The translations under genes and the position numbers were made by a program. 64,000 nt of DNA from CAVTYH01 sp963738835. Its GTDB lineage: Bacteria > Planctomycetota > Planctomycetia > Pirellulales > JADZDJ01. Where the stretch lies: the NCBI GenBank assembly GCA_963738835.1, contig CAVTYH010000002.1, positions 434,001 through 498,000 on the forward strand. Reading direction: 5' to 3'. Below, piece after piece: positions 10,587-19,184 of the stretch (within the stretch, counting starts at the first letter, position 1; each line of letters opens with the position of its first letter). The notes beneath the pieces were generated by a model, which ran no database searches, was not told the DNA's origin, and saw nothing but the letters and a program-made list of their open reading frames with translations.

Positions 10587-10603
10587 CACTGGCAGAGCCA
10601 GTG
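10587..10603. terminator. Short hairpin downstream of the kinase gene
   Basis: CACTGGC (10587-10593), loop AGA, GCCAGTG (10597-10603): a perfect 7-bp stem with no following T-run. It could be a weak terminator or a member of a dispersed palindrome family. Confidence 0.35.
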
Positions 10604-10690
10604 GCACTCGGCGCGGCTTGAGCAGGTTCCCTTCTCTCGCCGCAGGCCTCCTGATCAAATCATTGAAGTAAAAACAACTAAATAGGTGAT

Positions 10691-10703
10691 AATACTTAGT
10701 ATT
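10691..10703. promoter_or_regulatory. AT-rich palindrome upstream of a secreted-protein gene
   Basis: AATACTTAGTATT is a perfect palindrome around a central T. It lies in a locally AT-rich stretch about 80 bp before the ATG at 10783. Position and symmetry fit an operator or promoter element, but no regulator is identified. The rest of the 10462-10782 gap shows no gene. Confidence 0.3.
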
Positions 10704-10782
10704 AACAATTTTTTCAAGCATATTGCCTTCGGTACGATTCGGTTAGTGACGGTCGTTGACACCCTTTAACCGGAGGTATCCG

Positions 10783-11526
10783 ATGCCGCACACTTTTTCA
10801 TGTTTTGCAATTACTGCCTCGTTTTTGCTGTTGCCGGCGCGACTCTTCGCCGGCGGCCCGCCTTGGTTGTGCTTGCCGATCGAGGGTGTGACCGCCGACA
10901 ACGTCAAAGCCTGCACCGAAACGCTCACTACCAAACTGGAAAGTAAACTTTGGCAGCAACCCGGGCAGTACCGGGGGATTCGCATCCAGCAAGACCGAGA
11001 TCAGTGGTATCTGGAGTTTCACATGGGTGAGGATGTCGCCCTGCACGAGGTCGAGGCCGCGCTCAAAGGCAGCGGGCTCTCTATTCCGCGCGACAAGCTG
11101 CGCATGTTCGGTCACGTCGTTCTGGAAATTGATGCGCACACGACGCCGACCAAGGATATATTGACCGCTTTGGCGGCCATGGATCACGTGTCGGTCGCCA
11201 AATCGGAGAACAAGGATGATTTTCTGATGGTAACCGTGGACATGCCGTACCCGGTGGATTATGACACGAACCAGCGCCGGGGAACCGTCGGCTGGGACAC
11301 GTTCCACAGGAACGATCTCGCGTCCGATCAATCGACCCGCTCCGAGCCTCCGATAATGGCCAGGATGCTGCCAAGCTACGACTCCTTTCGCAATCTGGTG
11401 GCAAAGCATCATGCCGCGCTGAAAGATATTCGTTGGAGCACGAACTATGCGTGCCGCCCGCTGGGTGGTGTGACCGCGCCCGGCTCAGACCAAGAAATCT
11501 CAACCAAGCTGCCAAAGCAGTCCTGA
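10783..11526 (+). CDS. Secreted hypothetical protein
   Basis: 247 residues. The ATG at 10783 follows a strong GGAGG at 10772-10776, and the protein begins with a clean signal peptide (residues 1-22, ending RLFAGG). The mature part contains two alternating alpha/beta units (YLEFHMGEDVALHEVEAAL and VVLEIDAHTTPTKDILTAL) that look like ferredoxin-like repeats. It lacks the CxxC of heavy-metal-associated domains. It is followed after 17 bp by another secreted gene and is probably in the same operon. Family not recognised. Confidence 0.75.
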   Translation: MPHTFSCFAITASFLLLPARLFAGGPPWLCLPIEGVTADNVKACTETLTTKLESKLWQQPGQYRGIRIQQDRDQWYLEFHMGEDVALHEVEAALKGSGLSIPRDKLRMFGHVVLEIDAHTTPTKDILTALAAMDHVSVAKSENKDDFLMVTVDMPYPVDYDTNQRRGTVGWDTFHRNDLASDQSTRSEPPIMARMLPSYDSFRNLVAKHHAALKDIRWSTNYACRPLGGVTAPGSDQEISTKLPKQS

Positions 11527-11543
11527 CAACCAGGAAGACCGCA

Positions 11544-13038
11544 ATGAAAGTCATGAATTCCGCCACGCCCATCGCAGCGCTGCTGATCCTTGCGGCCACT
11601 CATCAAGTCGCCGCCGAGGAACCTGCGCCACGTTCGATCACCTTCAAGCGTCAAGTTCTGGAATTTGCCCCGACGCGACCCGATCTGACCGTGGGCATCG
11701 TCTGGTTTACCGTGCTGACTCCCGACAAGGATTGGACCGTGAAACTGGATGAGTCGGAAAAAGACAACTTGAAAGATCAAGGCGATCTCAAACTCCTGGA
11801 CCTAAAGCAGGTCGGAAAGAACCGCTTTGAATTGCCGGCCTTGTCCCTGGAACGCACCGGCGAGAAAGACGGGGCCGTCTGCATGTCGGTCAAAATCTGG
11901 TTCAACGAATTGCCGAACGAACGCCTCTTTTTCTTTAAGAAGATCGAAGATCGGTATTCACAACTGAGCTATTGCAGCCGCGATGTTCCCGAGGCCGAGC
12001 ACCATTTCAGCCAGAATCGAGTCGCCACGCTCGAAGAGTTCCGAGAACACTTGAAGCAGCCGTTTGTCTTGAACTTGACGCAACATGGCGTTCCCTGGCG
12101 GCCGGGAATTATGGTTGATGACCAGGGCGCGGTCTGATTTTCACAGCCTCCTGGTTGGTCGTTTTCCCGCCGCCGGACAATCTCCGGCCTGGGGAGTGCC
12201 AGGGCCGCTGACTTCGCATCGCGAACAGCTTTGGAAGCTGAATTCGGACGGAACACTCAAGGAACTTCCAGTTCCGAATGATAGCCCTGCGCCCAGGAAC
12301 GCAAAAGCGCGACAGTGGCGAGAACGTATGCGCCGCCTCGCCACCGACCGCTTCGCAATGCTGATCTCGATTGCGTTCAACGAATTGGTGGCGTGCGACC
12401 AGGCCGGAAATTTCTACACCGAGTCGGTCACGTTTAAAACAAACGATTCTCCGGAACTATATCAAATTGCAAAAATAGACCCCAATGGCCAGGCTCAAGC
12501 CATCGCCGGATCAACTCGCGGACACAATGATGGCCCAGCCAAGGAAGCGCAGTTCTCGCGAATCACCGCGCTGACCGTCGGGCGCGCTGGCGACATTTAT
12601 GTGGCTGATGGGACGCCCGAAACTGGCAGCTGGATTCGTCGCATCGCCCCGGACGGAACGGTCACCACGATTGCGGGCCGTGACAAAGTGGGATTTGCCG
12701 ACGGAAAGAGAGACGCGGCTCAGTTCTATTGTCCCACCGGAATAGCGGCAGATGCCTCGGGCAATCTTTACGTTGCGGATCCCTTCAATGGGCGCGTCCG
12801 AAAAATCACTCCCGATGGTATGGTCACCACGGTGGCCGGTGGAAGCGCGGACGATGCCAAGGGGGATGAATCTTTTGTGCAACCCTCCGGCGTCGCGGTC
12901 GGCCCCAAGGGAGACCTCTATGTGCTGGACGGCGGACAAAAGATGGCACGGGTCCGCAAAATCTCCCCGGATGGCAAGCTGACGACGCTGGTCGTTGTGG
13001 ATGGCAAAAGCAAGAGGAAAACCTCCGCCTCGAAGTAG
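11544..13038 (+). CDS. Secreted NHL-repeat beta-propeller protein (frameshifted)
   Basis: The ATG at 11544 has AGGAAG upstream and opens a signal peptide (MKVMNSATPIAALLIL to VAAEE). An N-terminal domain of about 170 residues follows. The first frame then ends at 12137 right after GIMVDDQGAV, which is the start of a propeller blade. Deleting one base in TCTGATTTT (near 12134) joins it to VYFHSLLVGRF and the rest of the propeller, giving 497 residues. Later blades are clear: GIAADASGNLYVADPFNGRVRKI and GVAVGPKGDLYVLDGG. Read alone, the downstream half would lack a signal peptide, supporting a single gene. Role unknown, probably extracytoplasmic binding. Confidence 0.8.
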
Positions 13039-13087
13039 CGTTCGCAGGATTTGAGAAGCGCTGGTTTTCGACCAAGCAGATAAAGTT

Positions 13088-13949
13088 CTACAGCGGGGCC
13101 GGGATTTCGCGGCGGCTGAAGATGATGGCTCCCGCCACGTAGCACAAAATTCCCACGCCCAGCAGCACGAGCTGCAGTCCGCCTAGGCCCACGCCGGCAA
13201 TGGTGCCATCTTGATGGGCCAATAGAGACCAGGCCTCATCAGGTCGCGCGACCATCGACAGCGGCTTGTAAGCGCTCATAAACGAAATGTAACTGATCCA
13301 CTGCCACCGGTCGGCGAAGGGGCCCACGACCGTCAGCAGTGTGCATAGCGCGTACCACGCGCCCATTAAGCCGACGGTTCGCCAGCGCTGGCTGCCCCAA
13401 GATGATGCTAGCGCCGACATTCCACCCAAGCAAACCATCAGGCCGAATAAATTAACCGCCGGGGGAATGAATAGCGCCGCCGACACCGGTTCTGAAAGCG
13501 GCACAGTAACCAGTCCGACGGCAGTGCCACACCATGTGGCGGTCGCCAAAAGCGCGCTACCCAAAATCGTCATCAAGGCTTGCGTCGCAAACACGGCGGT
13601 TCGGCGCACCGGTTGAGCCAGCAGCATTTCCATCGTGCCGCGTCCAATTTCTCCACTCACGCAGTCCGACCCGCGGGCAATGGCCCACGCGGTGGACCCA
13701 AACACGATCAGCGGGTGACTATACACCAAGGCGATGCGCCCCGCCGGCGTCGCAATCTGGCTGAACGACACCCCCGATGCTCGCTCCCAATTTTTCGGCA
13801 GTGCACGGGCCAAAAAATCGCTGAAGGCGGGCAAGTTAATCATGCTCGAGACCCAAATGTTCAGCCAGGGAAAGAAGAACATGAGCAGGGTTAGAGCCGC
13901 CAACAGCAATTTGGCGTCGCCCAGGGCCTTGGCGCACAGCGCGAATCAT
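13088..13949 (-). CDS. ABC-2 type transporter permease (frameshifted at N-terminus)
   Basis: Six hydrophobic segments, with the GEIGRGTMEMLLAQPVRR loop typical of ABC-2 permeases. The long frame begins only at 13909. An ATG at 13949 overlaps the stop of the upstream ATPase gene (ATGA) and reads MIRAVRQ. Removing one base from CAAGGCCC near 13925 continues it as ALGDAKLLLAALTLLMFFF, giving 286 residues. This restores both the first helix and translational coupling. With the adjacent ATPase it forms an exporter of unknown substrate. Confidence 0.87.
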
Positions 13950-14845
13950 GCGGCGACCTCCGCAGGATGATATTTCTCGTACACCGCTTGCAGGCCGATC
14001 GGTTCGATACGCACTTCGGCCAGCGGCAGCGTGGCCAACCAGCCCAAAAGGGGCGAGAGATCGCCTGGCGCATCGATCGTCAATCGGCCGTCCGCGTCAT
14101 TCGATACCGACAGTTGTCCTGCCAGCTGTTCCGGCACCGCTGGCAAAGCAGCGGTAAGTCGAGCCCGAATGCGGTGCCGGCGGCGAATTTCCGACATCAC
14201 CTGATCGTGAACCAATCGGCCCTGGCGCAGAATGACAACGCGGTCGCAGGTCTGCTCGACTTCGGACAGCACGTGAGATGAAAAGATCACCGTGCGGCCC
14301 GCCGCTTGGGCCTCGCGGATCAAAGCCGTCACCGTGCTGCGTACGGTGGGATCTAAATTGGAGGTCGGCTCGTCGAGAATCAGCAGCGGCACTTCGACAG
14401 CCAGCACCGCAGCCAGCGCCAGTTTCTGCCGCATGCCCGTGGACATTTGTGCGACCTGCCGCGACAAATCTAGTCCCAATCGCTCGGCAAGCTGGATGCT
14501 GCGGGCCGCATGGCGCTGGCCGCGGAGCCGAGCGAAGAAAATCAGGACGTCGCGCCCCTTCATGCCGCGAACCAATCGCACATCGCCCGGCAAGTACGAG
14601 ACTTCGGCATGCACGGCGACACTGTCGCGGTAGCAATTGCGATTGGCAATCGTGACGCGTCCGGCACTGGGGCGCAAAAAGCCCATCAACAGCCGCAGCA
14701 ACGTCGTCTTGCCCGAGCCGTTGGGTCCCAGCAGCCCAAACACTTCCCCACGCTGAACCGACAACGTGCAGTCAGCCAGCGCCGCCAGCCGCCCGTAGTG
14801 TTTCGAGAGCGCGAGAGTTTCAACAATGGGTCCAGAATCTTCCAT
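13946..14845 (-). CDS. ABC transporter ATP-binding protein
   Basis: 299 residues from the ATG at 14845. An upstream TTG at 14869 is less likely. Walker A GPNGSGKT, a slightly unusual signature STGMRQK in place of LSGGQ, Walker B LLILDEPTSNLD and switch His in SSHVLSEVEQ are all visible. The class matches exporters of the CcmA/NatA type, and a C-terminal regulatory segment follows. It overlaps the permease gene by four bases, so the two are co-translated. Confidence 0.92.
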   Translation of the reverse strand: MEDSGPIVETLALSKHYGRLAALADCTLSVQRGEVFGLLGPNGSGKTTLLRLLMGFLRPSAGRVTIANRNCYRDSVAVHAEVSYLPGDVRLVRGMKGRDVLIFFARLRGQRHAARSIQLAERLGLDLSRQVAQMSTGMRQKLALAAVLAVEVPLLILDEPTSNLDPTVRSTVTALIREAQAAGRTVIFSSHVLSEVEQTCDRVVILRQGRLVHDQVMSEIRRRHRIRARLTAALPAVPEQLAGQLSVSNDADGRLTIDAPGDLSPLLGWLATLPLAEVRIEPIGLQAVYEKYHPAEVAA

Positions 14846-14999
14846 TGGCGTTCGACCTGCGCTGCGCAAAGAATTTGTGCCGGGGACAGCGTGGCCATTC
14901 TCTTGGCATTTCCACCAGAACGCAATGCGGCCTTACCTGGCGGAACGCCGCGATTCGTTCAACCGCCGTTCGTGTTATTGTCAAGTCGCGGCCACAATC

Positions 15000-15101
15000 G
15001 GTAGTGGACCAGTTTGCCTTCGAGTGGCTGGGGTCGAACGGAGTGAGCCCCCAGCAGCGTGAAATTCCGGGGTGGTCGGCGGCCTCGACCCCGGCCACCA
15101 C
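15000..15101 (+). repeat. Truncated copy of the GGCTGGGGTCGAACG element
   Basis: It starts with GGTAGTGGACCAGTTTGC, matching the left end of the intact element at 54951-55094, and runs through GTGGCTGGGGTCGAACG and GAAATTCCGGGG to CCCCGGCCACC. The right terminal repeat is missing. A third copy, in opposite orientation, lies inside the glycosyltransferase gene at about 51649-51724. Confidence 0.7.
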
Positions 15102-15317
15102 TGCGCATTCCACGACTTTGTCATCGTCGGGATCTGCGGCAACCGCTTTTAACTGGCCGTGACTGGCGTCATGCGCAGAAAATTGAGCAAATCCGCAACG
15201 GTCTCCAACGCTTGCTCCGGGCTGAAGAGCAATTTCGCTTGGAGCTTTGGAACTAGCACCGCGCCCGCTTTCGGAGCCGCGCCTGTCAGGAAGCGGGTGC
15301 TTTTCTTTCTCTCCTAA

Positions 15318-15399
15318 TCGTCGTGCCCGTCGTGTCGTTGTGGTGAATTTGCGGCGTGGTTGGGGTTCATTTCTACCACGACGACACAACGATCACGAC
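15318..15399. repeat. Inverted repeat of the ACCACGACGACACAA family
   Basis: The left arm (15318-15343) carries GTCGTGTCGTTGTGGT. The right arm (15374-15399) carries ACCACGACGACACAACG, its near-complement, around a 30-bp spacer. The same family recurs at 33033-33090 between the nuoC and nuoD genes. Confidence 0.65.
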
Positions 15400-15685
15400 G
15401 TAAAGCAATTCGACTCCCTCACACCTTGCGGGAGAGGAGTCGGGGGTGAGGGGTAATCACAATCTCAGCGGCTCAATGCAATCGTCGGTCACCAATCGTT
15501 GCGGCTGCGGATAATCCGCCGGCACGCCGGGGGCGGTGACGCTTTGGCCCGCTTCAATCCGCATAGCAGCACTAAGATTCAGTTTCCAAATCGATCTCCG
15601 TGTTTACTTGGCAGACTACGGCTTTGCATAAATAATCCGTTCTGTTCAAAAAATCTGATTTCTGTATAAATATTCGCGCCCCCAG

Positions 15686-15964
15686 TCAGAGTGAATACTC
15701 GGCGGTTTCCAGCAGAATTCCCAATAGTATGATCGCGGCCACGATTGCCCCCGCGATGGCCCATGCTCGAATTGGCCATCGCATGAACGCGGCGAATCCA
15801 GCGCTGATGCAACCGCCAGCAGTGCCGACGATGAGAAACGGTACGGCCGTTGGCCGAAGGTCATAGCTGGGTCGGCACAGGATCGCGATAAGCGCAGCAC
15901 CGATGCCGATGAGCATGGCGGAAGCGAACAGGCGTTTGAGCGAGACGCTCTGCATGCCCTGCAT
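15686..15964 (-). CDS. Small membrane protein, hypothetical
   Basis: 92 residues with three predicted transmembrane helices (about 10-29, 39-60, 66-88). No charged catalytic motif. It lies last in a same-strand run with the KOW-domain gene (12 bp apart) and the NYN gene. Start between the ATGs at 15964 and 15955 is uncertain. Family not recognised. Confidence 0.55.
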   Translation of the reverse strand: MQGMQSVSLKRLFASAMLIGIGAALIAILCRPSYDLRPTAVPFLIVGTAGGCISAGFAAFMRWPIRAWAIAGAIVAAIILLGILLETAEYSL

Positions 15965-15976
15965 TGTAGCCGATTA

Positions 15977-16183
15977 TTACATTCCCGGTGCGATTGGGTC
16001 TTCATCCTCTGGCTGTTTTGTCCGAAGCAGACCCGGTGGGATTGCGACCGGAGTGGGGCGACCGTAGATCGTGATTATCACTGAAACTTCGTCGCCATAG
16101 GGGCCATCAACAGTCCCGGTGAAACCCTCAAAGGTTCCGCCGGTGATCGTGACGGCATCGCCGGGTGTGAATTTAATTGGCAT
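15977..16183 (-). CDS. KOW-domain protein resembling the NusG C-terminal domain
   Basis: 68 residues. PGDAVTITGGTFEGFTGTV followed by VIITIYGRPTPVAIP closely matches the KOW fold of NusG, where it contacts ribosomal protein S10 or Rho. The NGN domain is absent, so this is a stand-alone KOW protein rather than NusG. ATG at 16183 with GGGGAC just upstream. It sits 17 bp downstream of the NYN nuclease gene on the same strand, suggesting a shared transcript and possibly an RNA-related role. Confidence 0.75.
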   Translation of the reverse strand: MPIKFTPGDAVTITGGTFEGFTGTVDGPYGDEVSVIITIYGRPTPVAIPPGLLRTKQPEDEDPIAPGM

Positions 16184-16200
16184 GTCCCCATTGTAGCCGA

Positions 16201-16667
16201 TCAGCGGGGATTTGAAGTGTCGGCTCGCTTCGGGCGGTAATCCCGACGGTCGCGATACTTGTCGTAAAGCCCTTGATCAATCTTGATCCAATCCGTGTTA
16301 TTGATGCCTCTCACATTTTTTGATGACGCTGACACTGGAAACGCGGAAGCAATTTTCACCCAGCGGTCACGCTCCGCAGCAATTAGCCGAATTTCGTCTG
16401 CCACCTCGGAAAGGTCTTGGTCTTGGCTGAATACGATCGCAACGTCGCATTCGCCTCGCAAAATGGCGCGAACAATATCGATCGCAATCCTAACATCGAT
16501 ACCCTTTCGTCACCGCGAATGTGCGTAGCACACCAGGCGGTGAAGGCGGAGAGCAGTCCCTTGCGGGTATTGTCCATGACGGTCACGGGGATGAGCTTAA
16601 CGGGCGGATTGGCAGCGGTCAACAAATTGCCGGATTCGTCCATTTTAAATCTTCGGAATTGGGCCAC
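16201..16667 (-). CDS. NYN (PIN-like, LabA/DUF88) domain nuclease, frameshifted and possibly N-terminally incomplete
   Basis: Restoring one A in the GAAAGGG run (plus-strand T-run 16505-16507) joins two frames into TAWCATHIRGDEKGIDVR then IAIDIVRAILRGECDVAIVF and SQDQDLSEVADEIR, about 155 residues. KGIDV and SQDQDL hold the acidic residues of NYN metal-dependent RNases. The usual N-terminal IDGxN strand with the first catalytic Asp is not visible from the GTG at 16667. Either the start lies further up behind another indel or the gene is truncated. C-terminal basic tail. Likely cytoplasmic RNA nuclease if complete. Confidence 0.65.
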
Positions 16668-17623
16668 CGATGTGTTAGCATGTACACCATTATCGTTTGC
16701 TTCGCCGGATTGGCCGGCGACGATTCGTCATCGGGCAGACACAACCCTGACGCGCATTGCAACTCCGATTGACCGCAGGAAAATGGCCTCCCGTCAACGG
16801 ACCGTAAATACCTCGTATTTTTTCCCGACAGATGTGCAACACGAAGCGAACTTGCGATTCGACTTTTCCCTCCGCTGTGCAACCACTGCGCAACGATCGA
16901 AGGCGCCGTCGGCGCGCCGGATTCCGCGTGTGTCCCGAGAAATTGGGCCTGTTTTCACTTCGGCCGCTGCACGCCTCGATACGCAATCAGCGGCTGTGCC
17001 CAGAGCGCGGGAAAAGTGAGGGTAAAATGTTTTTCGAAACAGCCTCTTTTTCCAGGCTCAAATCGCCAACATTTCACCCTCGATTTTTTATTTTTGCGAT
17101 CGCGCGTCGTGTGCGACGATGGAGACGGCAGCCAGCAAAGATTACCACGGAGTCACGGAGAAGCGGAGAAGCATAGCGCGGAAGGTGGAAGTAAGGTGGA
17201 TATGCTTGGCACAAAATGCTCTCTTTTTCGATGGTTTTACTGCCACATGTCCACTCCTGGTTTTATTTTTGGTGCGCATGCCTGTCCGTGCTCCGTGGTC
17301 CGTGGCAACGGACCACCCAGCATGTTGCACTCTCACCCCGGCTCTCTCCCCGATGGCGAGGGAGAGGAACAACAACGGACAACCGACTACGGACCAGGGA
17401 CAAATCCCGTGCGACAGTCGTGCGGCCATGTTTTCCGAAAACGCCTGGTTTTCCCAGCTCGTTTCGCAAACATCGCCGCATCGATTTTTTAATTTTTGTG
17501 CGAACGCGCGAGTCTTGCACAAGTCGCCGGGGTTGTGGAAAACAAGAGCTGTTGTTCCAGCACGGGATAAGCTTGTCGAACCAGGCTTCGTTGGATCAAC
17601 ACAAATAAAACAGGAGGACTACC
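16668..17623. other. Gene-free region with several repeat families
   Basis: About 950 bp without a supportable gene. It contains an ACCACGGAGTCACGGAG unit (17144-17166) and a REP-like palindrome (17331-17368) nested between two GGACAAC-type arms (17284-17316 and 17369-17404). A T-rich stretch lies upstream of the SpoIIAA-like gene. Confidence 0.55.
17284..17404. repeat. REP-like unit nested between TCCGTGG/GGACAAC arms
   Basis: The left arm is TCCGTGGTCCGTGGCAACGG, the centre a REP-like CTCTCACCCCGGCTCTCTCC palindrome, and the right arm AACAACGGACAACCGACTAC followed by GGACCAGGGACAAAT. The arms recur at 32138-32250 (between nuoA and nuoC) and 37412-37446 (inside nuoH), each time in a different arrangement. 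Confidence 0.55.
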
Positions 17624-17983
17624 ATGATTGAAGTGCTGTCCGGACTTCCCGACAACGTGCTCGGCTTCAAGCTGTCGGGCAAATTGCACGACGAAGATTA
17701 CAAAACGTTTGTGCCGCTGGTGGATGAAGCCATCGCCCAGCAAGGCAAGGTGCGCATGTTGGTGCAGTTCCACGATTTTCACGGCTGGGACATGCACGCG
17801 TTGTGGGACGACACCAAGTTCGCCACCACCCATTGCACCAAGATCGAACGCATTGCCATGGTCGGCGAAAAGACGTGGGAAAAATGGATGGCCAAGGTGT
17901 GCGTGCCGTTCACGATGGCCAAGATCAAGTATTTCGATGCTGCGGAGATCGAGGCCGCGAAGAAATGGCTGGCCGAAGCGTAA
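17624..17983 (+). CDS. SpoIIAA-like / STAS-fold protein (DUF3478-type)
   Basis: 119 residues, a complete small cytoplasmic domain. The pattern GFKLSGKLHDEDYKTFVPLVDEAI, VRMLVQFHDFHGWDMHALWDD and FDAAEIEAAKKWL is that of the SpoIIAA-like family. That family adopts a STAS-like fold and is often expressed under stress; its function is not settled. An excellent AGGAGG precedes the ATG. It is monocistronic, with a REP-like unit downstream. Confidence 0.85.
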   Translation: MIEVLSGLPDNVLGFKLSGKLHDEDYKTFVPLVDEAIAQQGKVRMLVQFHDFHGWDMHALWDDTKFATTHCTKIERIAMVGEKTWEKWMAKVCVPFTMAKIKYFDAAEIEAAKKWLAEA

Positions 17984-18027
17984 GAATGATTAGCGCATTG
18001 GAGTGGTTAATGTTCGTAGAAGTGGCC

Positions 18028-18066
18028 TTTCCCCTCTCTCCGGCCTTCTTCCGCCGGGAGAGCGGG
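18028..18066. repeat. REP-like palindrome
   Basis: CCCTCTCTCCGGCCTTC then CGCCGGGAGAGCGGG form a degenerate member of the family seen at 752-865. It is located just after the SpoIIAA-like gene. Confidence 0.5.
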
Positions 18067-18174
18067 CGTTGAGCGGATTTTCGAGTGGAATTTGCGGCGG
18101 AAGTCTGTGCTAATCTTACAGTAGTCGAAAAAACGCAACTTTTGATGAACACGTTCAAGAAAACCAGGCACACG

Positions 18175-19100
18175 ATGATCAACAGAATGCGGACGATGGT
18201 GTCACTGGCACTGATGGCAACCGTTGCGTCCTTAGCCAACGTGTACGCGGCTGAGGCGACGCCCGATAACTCCGCGGCCGAGAAAGCCATTCGCGCTTCT
18301 GCCGACGCGTTTACGCAAGCCTTCAATGCCGGCGATGCCAAGCAGGTTGCCGCGCTGTGGACGGCCAGCGGTATGCTGGCCGACGAAGCGGGGCGAAACT
18401 TCAAAGGTCAAAAGGCAATTGAAGACCAGTACGCCGCGTTCTTCCAAGCCCATCCTGCGCGCAAATCGAAGTGACGATTGAATCGATCCAGTTTCCTGCA
18501 CCGAATTTGGCGGTCGAAGATGGCGTGGGCGCCGTCACGCTGAAAGAGGCCGGCCCGCCGTCGAGCAGCCATTACACGGCTGTCCACACGCTGGAAGACG
18601 GCAAGTGGCGCATGGCCACGGTGCGGGAATCGAGCGTCCAAACGCCGCCCAACAACTCAGATCGATTGCAGCCCATTGCGTGGCTCATCGGCAAGTGGCA
18701 AACAAAATCCGACACCACGACCTTTGTTTCCGATTTTCGTTGGATCGCGGGCAAGAGCTACATCCAGCGTGATTACCGGGTGCAAAAAGGTGGCGAGGTC
18801 ATTTCCTCAGGCACGCAAATCATCGGCTGGAATCAGCGTTTGCAGCGGCCGTATTCTTGGTCGTTTGATTCTTCCGGCGGCTACGGCACCGGAATGTGGA
18901 CGCCGACGCCGGAGGGTTGGCGGATCGATTCGACCGGCGTGCTGACCGATGGCACGCCAACCTCGTCGCGCGACCTGGTGATTCGAGTGCCGGGCGAAGA
19001 CGACGTGTTTGGCTGGCGATCGACCAATCGCCAGGCCGGCGGCACGCCACTGCCCGACGTTCCGGAAGTGGTGCTCGATCGAGTGAAAGAAAAACACTAG
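18175..19100 (+). CDS. Secreted SgcJ/SnoaL-like (DUF4440) family protein, frameshifted
   Basis: A signal peptide (MINRMRTMVSLALMATVASL to VYAAE) is followed by a SnoaL-like domain: AIRASADAFTQAFNAGDAKQVAALW, with GRNFKGQKAIEDQYAAFF. The first frame stops at 18474. Adding one G near 18456 gives QAHPGAQIEVTIESIQF and continues to 19100, for 308 residues. The C-terminal half (WLIGKWQTKSDTTTFVSDFRW onward) is a lipocalin-like beta domain common in this architecture. Probably periplasmic ligand binding or an isomerase-like role; no catalytic residues can be assigned. ATGs at 18085 and 18145 are alternatives. Confidence 0.8.
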
Positions 19101-19184
19101 ACGATTTTTGTTGACCGCATTAGCTCTGGCTGGCAGGCCGGGGATGGCCAGAACCACCAAGACTTAGAACATACCGAGAACACC

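Larger units (their letters stand above)
14846..15685. other. Gene-free repeat-rich region
   Basis: 840 bp with no frame of convincing composition. It contains a truncated MITE-like element (15000-15101), a CGTCGTG inverted-repeat pair (15318-15399) and a REP-like unit (about 15409-15453). Confidence 0.6.

Noticed and set aside
15977..16183. Annotation of the KOW protein as NusG
   Set aside because: Only 68 residues and no NGN domain; the resemblance is limited to the KOW module.
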